A stretch of 64,000 nt of DNA, from contig CM019708.1 in assembly GCA_009760885.1 (NCBI GenBank), positions 13,594,531 through 13,658,530 of the forward strand, read 5' to 3'. The position numbers and the translations under genes are program-made. This DNA is from Achatina immaculata (Eukaryota > Mollusca > Gastropoda > Stylommatophora > Achatinidae). Below are positions 32,240 to 42,307 of the stretch, one piece after another. Positions within the stretch are counted from its first letter, which is position 1, and every line of letters starts with the position of its first letter. The notes below the pieces were generated by a model. It was not told the DNA's origin. It saw only the letters and a list, made by a program, of their open reading frames with translations, and made no database searches.

Positions 32240-32475
32240 AGATGAAGGAGACAATAAAGTGAGACAGATGAAAGTAGACAACAAAGTCAGAAAGATGAAA
32301 CAAGACAACACAGTCAGAAATATGAAAGCATACAATAAAGTCAGAAAAATGAAACAAGACAACAAAGTCAGAAAGATGAAAGAAGAAAACAAAATCAGAC
32401 AGATGAAAGAAGACAACAAGGTCAGAAAGATGAAAGAAGACAACAAAGTCAGAAAGATGAGAAAGACATCAGACA
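32240..32475 (+). repeat. 27-bp minisatellite, ~8 copies
   Basis: The unit is GACAACAAAGTCAGAAAGATGAAAGAA. The length divides by three, so a nine-residue repeat (DNKVRKMKE) stays open. This is repeat-driven, with no start context or family. Confidence 0.9.
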
Positions 32476-33000
32476 GACAAGAAAATCAGAAACCACCAGA
32501 CTAACAGAAAAACTAAAGAACTTACAGACCGATGGATTAAGAAAGATAACAGACATACAGATGATCGACAGAAAGAGATAAACAAACTAACTTTATTATC
32601 AAAGAGTGAACATGTTTGCTCGGAGGTCCATCAAACCTTCTGCCCTTTTCATTAGAAAATGCAAACAGATATAAGGAAAGACAAAGATAACAGATATGTG
32701 GAAAGATAGACAAACAGAAAAACAGACACATACATAGTGAGAAAAATATCGCATACACAATTACGTATATTGATTGAGATAGACAGACAGACATACAAAC
32801 AGATAGATAGCTCACAGACAGTCATCAGAAATACAGATAGCTGGACATAGAGAGAGGTAGGCAGGTGAGAGACAAAAAGAGATAGACAGACAGACATACA
32901 GAGAGACTTAAACATAAAGACAAGCAGGCAGACACAGACAGACAGAAAGACAGGCAGACGGACAGACATATATATAGATAGATAGACAAACAGACATACG

Positions 33001-33087
<87 letters not shown>

Positions 33088-33088
33088 T
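32476..33088 (+). repeat. Diffuse (GACA)/(ATAG) tract ending in pure (GATA)n
   Basis: Degenerate GACA/GATA units from about 32480 become a pure GATA array of about 22 units at 33001-33088. Frames on the minus strand are Cys/Leu/Ser-rich nonsense. Confidence 0.85.
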
Positions 33089-33112
33089 GTATATCTGGGC
33101 TACCCTGTCTAT

Positions 33113-33115
33113 GAA

Positions 33116-33155
<40 letters not shown>
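33113..33155 (+). repeat. (GAT)n microsatellite
   Basis: About 14 GAT units. Confidence 0.95.
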
Positions 33156-33157
<2 letters not shown>

Positions 33158-33780
33158 AGACTGAGAGTCAAAACACCTACAGTTATCATGTGAAATATGA
33201 TCACAATAATGCTTGAAAGAAAACAAAAACTATTATACCATTTCCCTGCAATATTCAGATTAAAAACAAAATCTATACTCACCATAAACCAGCAGGTCAA
33301 GCGAGTACCAAGTATTCCTGTTTTTTTTTTTCCCGAATCAAAAGAACATTTGCGGCAAAGAAAATCTTTCTTCATAAACTCTGCGAGGTTCAACCACATT
33401 TACAGCACAATATCTGAATCTATTACAAAGACAGGCAATCTATGTCACAAAAACGAGTATTCCAGTTTGGTAAATTTCCTCGCTGTTCGTCGGAACATGG
33501 AAGTTCTCCTACAGAAACACGTAGAAGATCTGCAACTCTTGCGAATGAACATTACTTTTGTTTGAACTTCCTGGTTCTGGTCTGGACGAGGCTGTTGAAG
33601 TGAACATTATGAAAATAGAAGAGCGACCAGTGCATCACGTGTGACCCAGATTCCAGACTCTTCTCTCTGGTTTACCTAGGTTAAGTTTGTCGTAGCTTAT
33701 GCAGACACTCAAAAAATCTTTTTCTAGTATATTCTATATATGTGTATGTAAATATGTACATGTCTGTGTCTTTTATAAAG
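33156..33780. other. Unrecognised; one 122-codon frame
   Basis: A + strand frame at 33197-33565 reads through without stops but has low-complexity Lys/Phe content, no recognised family and no promoter or splice context. I do not call it a gene. Confidence 0.25.
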
Positions 33781-33841
33781 TCGCATATATATATATATAC
33801 ATACATATATACACGCATATATATATGCTTACGAGTAACTG

Positions 33842-34185
33842 TTAGTGTATCATACGTTTACGAGTAAATGTCAATGGATATTATATGTTTACGAGTAAAT
33901 GTCAATGGATATTATATGTTTACGAGTAAATGTCAATGGATATTATATGTTTACGAGTAAATGTCAATGGATATTATATGTTTACGAGTAAATGTCAATG
34001 GATATTATATGTTTACGAGTAAATGTCAATGGATATTATATGTTTACGAGTAAATGTCAATGGATATTATATGTTTACGAGTAAATGTCAATGGATATTA
34101 TATGTTTACGAGTAAATGTCAATGGATATTATATGTTTACGAGTAAATGTCAATGGATATTATATGTTTACGAGCACATGTCAAT
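33842..34185 (+). repeat. 31-bp minisatellite, ~11 near-identical copies
   Basis: The unit is TTTACGAGTAAATGTCAATG followed by GATATTATATG. Internal copies are identical, showing recent expansion. It is preceded by AT/TATA-rich sequence at 33786-33825. Confidence 0.95.
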
Positions 34186-34284
34186 GGATCTGCTTGTTGT
34201 ATATATCGTTTGTTTTTTTTCGTTCTTGCTGTTTTTGTTATTGCTGATATTGTTATTGTTGTTTTTGTTGTTGTAAAAAAAAGT

Positions 34285-34392
34285 AAAATTACCGTTTCCA
34301 TGTCATTAAGGCATATTGGAGAATACGGTGTTAGGCCCGTATTTTCCATGACCTTCGGCACATGAAAGTGTGGTGTGGTCTTTTTTGTTGTA
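34285..34392 (+). repeat. SINE-like interspersed repeat, copy 2 (truncated)
   Basis: Matches the first ~100 bp of 30335-30560 (TCATTAAGGCATA, GTGTTAGGCCC, CCTTCGGCACATG, GTGTGGTC). An extra copy of a TATTTTCCATGACC-type phrase sits in the middle. Confidence 0.5.
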
Positions 34393-37300
34393 TCTCTAAA
34401 ACGTATGATATTAAGTTACTTGGAGGCCAATGTCGTGAAGAAGATGTCGGGGCATACCTACCAGACCATTACAGGGTTTAAGTAACAGACAAGTTTATTT
34501 CACTCCAGTTGCTTGACCTGAAAAGAAGGCTTCACAGCAGTCCCCTCCTTCATACAAGCAAAGATTTTAGAGGCAACGATTTTAGAGGCAAAAGATATAA
34601 ATTAGGTTCTCATAATGTAAAACAAATTAAAGGCTGTTATTTGTTATATGCACTGGAGCTACTTTCGCGAAACTATTATAAATGTTGCAGAGATGTAGCC
34701 TTTTTTTTTTCGTTTATCAGAAAACTCCCTTAAACTATACCTTGAATTCCTCTTAGACGTAAATAATGTTTGTGGAACAATGTGTCATTTAATTCTATAC
34801 ACACAAAACAAACGGTTTTATGAATGTTGCTATGCCAGAACTGGAAAATTAGCTGGGGTCCTAATTCAGAATATCTAATATACTGGCATGAGACAACTTA
34901 AATATGAACATATTCCAGGCGCCGGGAGCAGAAATGAGGTATCCAGGCAGAGTCTGGCCTTGAACGCAGGTTTATAGAATGGGGCACGTGGCAGAACCAG
35001 ATCCAACCAGATTTTGTCTTCTCTTGCGCACAGAAAACGCACGTTTTCACATCTGTACGAAAAATCTGGATCGGGGGGGGGGGGGGGGGGGGTCAAAGAC
35101 CAAACTTTGCTCGCTCGTTCGTGAGCTGGAAACGCGCAACTGGAATTTTAGTTTGAGCGTAGTTCCTTGGTGTCAAGGCGTCATGGGAAACTGATGGCGA
35201 GCTGTCCGTTTTCTTCTTTCTATGCTTCTATAGAGTTCAACAAACAGGGAGTATTTTATGCGGGAATATAGCACCCACGCACGTGGTATTCACTAGTGCT
35301 CCGTAGGTTCCACAAGCAGATAAGTTCATTCGGATGAGGCTGTTTGCTAATGCAAATTTCAGCTGACACTCTTCCTTGAAGTTAGTTGACTGTAACGCAT
35401 CGAAGATGATATCCAACGTGCAACCTCCGAGTTGTCAATTCCCTATCAGTTACGCTGCACCTCCGCTCTTTTGTTTTTATTAGGAGATCTCTGCTGCAGC
35501 ACTTCACCGCCTTCAAGCAGTGCTTAGTGAAAACAAATAATCTGGGCAGATCCTTTTAGCTTGATTTTAATTGCGAAAATCGGAGACTGTTGTATCGTTC
35601 CTAGTGTGGCACTCTCCCCTGACTTTCTAGAAGCCTGTCTGATTGTGAGGTGATTGACGGGGATAATAAAAGCACATTCATGACAAACGGAACGATTTCC
35701 TTTGCAATGTACACGTGGCAGGGTCCATGTCGGACATCTCACAGTTGAGTTACACTTAGTTGAACAAACGAAAAGTCAGTTTAATCATGGAACATGATGA
35801 TGATGAAATTCCTTGATGATAGATGAAAAGGCGACTTATACACCTCAAGCTGCTGATGGAAATACTGAGCACACGTACAGCACAGACAACATCAAGCGCT
35901 AGCCAGCAAGTTCCACAGTAACATAACGAAAACACTGAAGACATGATGTTGGTCACCAACTTGTCCATTCACTCCATGACTTGAGAAGAACAAGACTTCT
36001 GTCATACGACGTTGAACAAAGACTGTTTGATCTCTCTCAGATCAAAGGTCAGCCTACAAGGTTTTGCAACAATTCTCGTGCTTTGACAAATCGCTCACCA
36101 CACGAGATCTTTTTTGTAAGTCAAAGCTCTGTTTTGGTAACTCAAGGGAGTTTACCCAAATAATCTCAAGAACCAAACAACGAAGGGCGTTAACTTTAAC
36201 TCATAATGCATATCCGTATTCTGCTCCATTAGAGAATTATTTCCCCTGTGGTTGTGAAATTTACGTACAGCTTGACCCATTGGGTTGGTACAGGCGGACG
36301 GCGTAAGCCGCAGTGACCTGGCAAGCTGTCCTCAACTGGCTGTTTTACTGTGCGGAAGTGCAAGCGGTTTCCTGTAGCTTTCCTGACCTGTACCAAAGAC
36401 TGTGACATGTTCTAAAAAATGTATGAACCATCGAAGGCCGTTACAAAACAGATGATTACACTCAGATCAAGTTGACCTAATACTGTACGGAACATTAAAT
36501 GGCGTACCTGCAACTATCAGGCATCATGGTTTACGGAGCACCTCGGGACAATCAAAGGCTAGGGGGCTAAATCCTGACAATAACAATAACAATAATAATA
36601 ATAATAATAAATTTGTAACAACTAATACTGCTATTGCCTTCTGGTCATCATCCCACATGTTTTGCTCTCAGTTTGATTCATTACCTGCGATCAGCCTTTC
36701 CTGCAAGCAAAAAGGGAGTTGAAATGAAGCAATCAAACACGCCGGCCATTTATACAAAGCAAAACAAAAAAGAAAGCAGACAGAATGGAAGACGAAAATT
36801 ATAACTGATGCAGACAAAACTGAGAAGGGAAAAAAATTAATTGATGCAGGACAAAATGGAATACTACATTCACATGAACTGAGAAGTTGTGAGAAATTGG
36901 TAAAAAGAAAAGAAAAAAAAATCATTACGTGAAAAAAAAGACTCACTACGGGAAATATATTTTTGATAGCATGTGTAGTTTTACTTGTATTGGTCGTATT
37001 TCCTCATGCGTGGCTCTAACTGTCCAACGGTAGAGTATAACTGGTATCATCCACTCTCACAGAGTCCACGTACAACAGACAACAGAAGAACAGACGACAT
37101 CAAACTTTGAGATTTGTATCCACACTCAGGACACAGGTAGACTCGCTTACGACGACAGTCGCTGCCACACATGTAGCAATAACAGACACAAGTCCTTGGC
37201 TAGCAGACAACGTGATGTTTAATCACGGGTGATGGATGTTTGAAGGACGATTTGGTCATACCATGTAATGATTCGAATTAATCAGCTTTACTCAGCAAAT

Positions 37301-37395
37301 CACCCATAAGGCAAGTACAATACAGGCAGGGGAATCTACCCTAGGAAACATGATCTTCGACTTCACGAACAGGACAAACGTTCCATCTTCTGTTC
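34393..37395. other. No gene recognised; poly-G at 35073-35092
   Basis: Three kilobases without a supported gene. Contains a run of 20 G at 35073-35092 and an AAT run at about 36586-36610. Short open frames show no known domain. Confidence 0.35.
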
Positions 37396-37950
37396 CAGAC
37401 TCCAGGCTTTCCAGACTCCAGGTTTTCCAGACTCCAGGCTTCCCGGTCTCCAGGCTTTCCAGACTCCAGGCTTCCTGGTCTCCAGGCTTTCCAGACTCCA
37501 GGCTTTCCAGACTCCAAGCTTCCTGGTCTCCAGGCTTTCCAGACTCCAGGCTTTTCAGACTCCAGGCTTTCCAGACTCCAGGCTTTTCAGACTCCAGGCT
37601 TTCCAGACTCCAGGCTTCCCGGTCTCCAGGCTTTCCAGACTCCAGGCTTTCCAGACTCCAGGCTTTCCAGACTCCAGGCTTTCCAGACTCCAGGCTTCCC
37701 GGTCTCCAGGCTTTCCAGACTCCAGGCTTTCCAGACTCCAGGCTTCCCGGTCTCCAGGCTTTCCAGACTCCAGGCTTTCCAGACTCCAGGCTTTCCAGAC
37801 TCCAGGCTTTCCAGACTCCAGGCTTTCCGGTCTCCAGGCTTTCCAGACTCCAGGCTTTCCAGACTCCAGGCTTTCCAGACTCCAGGCTTCCCGGTCTCCA
37901 GGCTTTCCAGACTCCAGGCTTTCCAGACTCCAGCCTTCCCGGTCTCCGGG
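37396..37950 (+). repeat. 15-bp minisatellite, ~37 copies
   Basis: The unit is TTCCAGACTCCAGGC, with every few copies changed to TCCCGGTCTCCAGGC. The period is a multiple of three and has no stop in several frames, so long frames stay open on both strands (202 and 149 codons) with repeating QTPGF/SRLQA or ESLES/GKPGV motifs. No upstream coding context. Confidence 0.95.
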
Positions 37951-38624
37951 ACGGTTAATTAACCCACTTCTCGTCCTGCTCTTTTCTGGTCTCTGCTCAC
38001 GCAAGACCCAGGTTTATTCGGGCTTTCTCGTTCTCATGCTCTCACGGACTGTGCTGGAGTCTTGGCTCGTGTGAGTTGCTTATTACAGCCAAAGGTCCAG
38101 AAATATACAGCGGTGCCTACAGTAAGAGTCCTTGAGTAAACAACCATCTCAAAATACTGTTACAGTTTATCCCCCTACCATTAATTGGAAATTTGCTCTT
38201 ATCAGATACTGTACAACAGTAGTAGATTATAAGGTTTTAGAAAAGAATGAAAGAGTCATATTATAGAACAGGAAGACATAGTAAAAATTTTACGCGCTAA
38301 GCTAAAAAAAATATCACTGCACTTGACCTCCCACAAAAGCTCCGACTTACTCGTTGTAAGGAGACCTCATTATCCTGCACGAGCTGCTCAGCGAGAGATA
38401 GAAACTTGTACAGGAAGTGCAAGCTGACATCTTTGCCTGATTATCTTGTATGCATGAACTTTATTTCTAACTTACTCTCCCGTCCAAAATGTGAGAGGTC
38501 ATTCGTGTGGAAAAGTTCAGCTCCACACAGATCTGTTAATGCTTTTACTACCAAACAAAAAACCCAAGACAGCGAAAAAAAACTTACACATGTCTGCTAC
38601 GTTTTTTACCAAAAGCCTATATTT
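37951..38624. other. No gene recognised
   Basis: No supported feature. Confidence 0.35.
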
Positions 38625-39310
38625 AGATAATCATCATCATCATTGCCTTTCACTTTCCTTAGAGCATAGGCCACGAGTAAAGACTCTCCAGTCGTCATTG
38701 TTCTTGGATTTATTCTCTGCTTCCTTCTCATGTCTCTGAGCATTGTCACAATTTCTCTTCTACAAGTAAGTCTAGGTCTTCCTTGTTTTTTTTTTTTTTT
38801 TTGTGGTTTCGCTGAGGATTCCATGTCAGTGCCTTTTTTGTTATGCTGATGTTAGGTTCCCTCAGTGTGTGGCCAATCCACCTCCTTTTCCTAGACATGC
38901 TTTGTGACTCTTGTCCTGCTCTTTCCCAGACCTATTCGTTCTTGATCTTGTCCTGCTATTTTATTCTTACAATCCTTCTCAAACAGTAGTTCATGAATGT
39001 TTGTATCCTCGGTTGTATTGCCTTACTCATCAGCCATGTCTCCAAACCATATAGCAGGACAATCGTTAAGTTTCTACTGAAGAGCCTAAGTTTGGTTTCT
39101 GTTTTGATGTTCTTTGAAGCCCATATTTTACGTTTTGTTAAGCTGGATAAATGCCGTTGGTTATTCTAGCTTTAACAACCTTTCCTGTTCTCCCGTATTT
39201 ATCCACTATGCTGCCTAAATATGTGAAATACTCTACTTCTTCCATTGGCACTCCCTCGATTACGGTGGGGTTGCTGCTTGTGCTGTTACTATTCATTATC
39301 TTTCTTGAAT
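38625..39310 (-). mobile_element. L4fam LINE 3' half with (GAT)n tail
   Basis: The minus strand encodes a decayed RT C-terminal region: EGVPMEEVEYFTYLGSIVDK, then ARITNG, KEVDWPHT, a poly-Lys interruption (from the T run at 38788-38807) and QGRPRLTCRREIVTMLRDMR, ending VKGNDDDDYL. The terminal Asp codons are a (GAT)n tail. The order YLGSxxD to Arg-rich GRPR tail is that of LINE RT C termini. Several stops; inactive. Confidence 0.75.
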
Positions 39311-39311
39311 G

Positions 39312-39724
39312 TTAATACGAGGTGTGATAAAAAACAAAAAGTATCCGGGCTGAGGGCATAAATTCCGAAGAGACTGACAGAAGCGAAATGGGCGCAGGTA
39401 CCGCATGTACCTCACACGTGGTATAAGTCACGTTTCCATTGCTTGTCTGCTTAGCTTATGGTAGTGCCTTGTTCTGACGTATCTGAATCTGTTCTTCCCT
39501 ATTTCTTAGTCCTGCGTGTTTTTGTATGACTAAAGTTCTCACTGAAACATAACAACTGTGTGCTCGTTAAGTAAAAAAGCTGTTCCTACCTTTTTTCTAG
39601 TTTATACATCTTTATAAAAATTCTTAACTGCCAAGGGGATATAACTTTGATAGTAGACTGCCTCAAAAAATTAATGCGCTTATTTCCCCTTTATAAAACA
39701 AACTTTTAGCATTTTGTGCAGGGA
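39312..39724. other. Possible solo mariner-like end, then unrecognised
   Basis: TACGAGGTGTGATAAAAAAC at 39318 resembles the outer bases of mariner TIRs such as those at 25.07 kb. No partner end or transposase sequence was found, so this is tentative. The rest is AT-rich without features. Confidence 0.25.
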
Positions 39725-39890
39725 TCCACTTTGGTAGCCAACAGACCATAGCTGATCAAGACCCTGTCCCACCTCTCCTTTGGTACACCTGTAACAGGCC
39801 TAGTCTGGCTAATGTGGCAGGGGTCGTCAATGTCAACACTGCAATGGAGCCTGCCAAAGAGGTATTGCAGAACCCCTCCCCTTGAAACTC
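39725..39890. repeat. Unclassified interspersed repeat, copy d (truncated)
   Basis: Contains GACCATAGCTGATCAAGACC, CTGTCCCACCTCTCC, GTAACAGGCCTAGTCTGG and TGCCAAAGAGGTATTGCA, matching the middle of copies a and c. It is cut at its right side exactly where the GT-rich tandem array starts. Confidence 0.7.
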
Positions 39891-39990
39891 GTGAGTTTTT
39901 TTATGGCTGTGTGTGTTATCTTGAAACACACTGTGAGATTTTTGTGGGTGTGTGTGTGTGTTATCTTGAAACTCACTGTGAGTTTTTTGT

Positions 39991-40023
<33 letters not shown>

Positions 40024-42130
40024 GTCTTGAAACTCACTGTGAGTTTTTTGTGGGTGTGTGTGTTATCTTGAAATTCACTGTGAGTTTTTTATGGCTGTGT
40101 GTTTTATCTTGAAACACTGTGAGATTTGTGTGTGTGTGTCTGTTATCTTGAAACTCACTGTGAGTTTTTTGTGAGTGTGTGTGTTATCTGGAAACTTGCT
40201 ATGAGTTTTGTGTGTGTGTGCGTGTGTGTTTTGTGTGTGTGTGTTATCTTGAAACTCATTATGAGTTTTGTGTGTATTATATTGAAACTCGTTATGAGTT
40301 TTGAGTGTATTATATTAAAACTCGCTATGACTTTTGCATATATTATCTTGAAACTCGTTATGAGTTTAGTATGTGTGTGTGTGTTATCCTGAAACACTCT
40401 ATGAGTTTTGTGTGTATGTGTGTATATTATATTGAAATTCGATATGAGTTTTGAGTGTATTATATTGAAACTCGCTATCAATTTTGCATGTATTATCTAG
40501 AAATTCGCTATGAGTTGTGTGTGTGTATGTGTATATATTATCCTGAAACACGCTATGAGTTTTGTGTGTGTATGTTATCCTAAAACACGCTATGAGTTTT
40601 GTGTGTGTGTATGTTATCCTGAAACACGCTATCAGTTTTGTGTGTGTGCATGTTATCCTGAAACACGCTATCAGTTTTGTGTGTGTGTATGTTATCCTGA
40701 AACACGCTATCAGTTTTGTGTGTGTGTATGTTATCCTGAAACACGCTATCAGTTTTGTGTGTGTGTATGTTATCCTGAAACACGCTATCAGTTTTGTGTG
40801 TGTGTATGTTATCCTGAAACACGCTATCAGTTTTGTGTGTGTGTATGTTATCCTGAAACACGCTATCAGTTTTGTGTGTGTATGTTATCCTGAAACACGC
40901 TATGAGTTTTGGGTGTGTGTATGTTATCCTGAAACACGCTATGAGTTTTGTGTGTGTGTGTGCGTATTATACTGAAACTCACAATGAGTCTTGGGTGTGT
41001 GTGTGTGTATTATCTTGAAACTTGCTATGAGTTTTGTGTTTGTGTAATCTTGAAACTCGCTATGAGTTTTATGTGTATTATCTTAAAACTCGCTATGCGT
41101 TTTGTGTGTTATCTTGAAACTCACTATGAGTTTTGTGTGTGTTATCTTGAAACTCGTTATGAGTTTTGTGTGCATTATCTTGAAACTGAGTATGCGTTTT
41201 GTGTGTGCGTGTTATCTTGAAACTCCCTATGAGTTTTGTGTGTGTATTATCTTGAAATTCGCTATGAATTTTGTGTGTGTTATCTTGAAACTCGCTATGA
41301 GTTTTGTGTATTATCTTGAAATTAGGTATGCATTTTGTGTGTGCGTGTGACTTTGAAACTCGCTAAGAGTTTTGTGTGTATTATTTTAAAACTGGCTAAG
41401 AGTTTTGTTTGTATATTATCTTGAAACTCGCTATGAGTTTTGTGTGTATTATCTTGAAATTGGGTATGCATTTTGTGTGTGCATGTTGCTTTGAAAGTCT
41501 CTAAAAGTTTTGTGTGTATATTATCTTAAAACTCGCTATGAGTTTCGTGTGTTATCTTGAAACTCACTATGAGTTTTGTGTGTTATCTTAAAACTCGCTA
41601 TGAGTTTCGTGTGTTATCTTGAAACTCACTATGAGTTTTGTGTGTTATCTTGAAACTCGCTGTGAGTTTTGTGAGTGTTTGTTATCTTGAAACACGCTGT
41701 GAGTTTTGTATGTTATCTTGAAACTCGCTGTGAGTTGTGTGTGTGTGTGTGTGTGTATGTTTTCTTGAAACTCGCTGTGAGTTTTGTCTGGTGTGTTTAA
41801 CGTTATCTTGAAACTCGCTGTGAGTTTTGTGTGTGTGTGTTTAACGTTATCTTGAAACTTGCTGTGAGATTTGTGTGTGTATGTTTTCTTGAAACTCGCT
41901 GTGAGTTGTGTGTGTGTGTATGTTTTCTTGAAACTCGCTGTGAGTTTTGTGTGGTGTGTTTAACGTTATCTTGAAACTCGCTGTGAGTTTTGTGTGGTGT
42001 GTTTAACGTTATCTTGAAACTCGCTGTGAGTTTTGTGTGGTGTGTTTAACGTTATCTTGAAACTCGCTGTGAGTTTTGTCTGGTGTGTTTAACGTTATCT
42101 TGAAACTTGCTGTGAAATTTGTGTGTGTGT
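39891..42130 (+). repeat. 2.2-kb GT-rich minisatellite, 30-40-bp units
   Basis: The units contain TTATCTTGAAACTCGCTATG and AGTTTTGTGTGTGTGT, and their length varies with the GT run. Sub-blocks are homogeneous: about nine identical copies with ATCCTGAAACACGCTATCAG at 40615-40870, and copies with GTTTAACGTTATC at 41790-42110. Open frames give Val-Cys repeats only. Confidence 0.95.
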
Positions 42131-42307
42131 ATGTGGGCGCGCGTGGTGTGCAGAACAGTTTCACAAAGATCTGTACCAGAAATAAACTGAAGCCAGTGAA
42201 GAATGTCGCAAAAATTGTATTTCAGATCTAGGCTGAGATGAAAGCAACACAAACTAAACAAAGAACTGATTATTCTGAAAAGAAAATTTCAGTTTATTAT
42301 GAACTAG

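Noticed and set aside
37350..38004. 202- and 149-codon frames on opposite strands
   Set aside because: A direct result of the 15-bp repeat, with no upstream coding context, splice logic or homology.
40510..40975. Val/Cys-rich frames that could suggest small secreted cysteine-rich peptides
   Set aside because: They are translations of the GT-rich tandem array, without signal peptide or cysteine framework.
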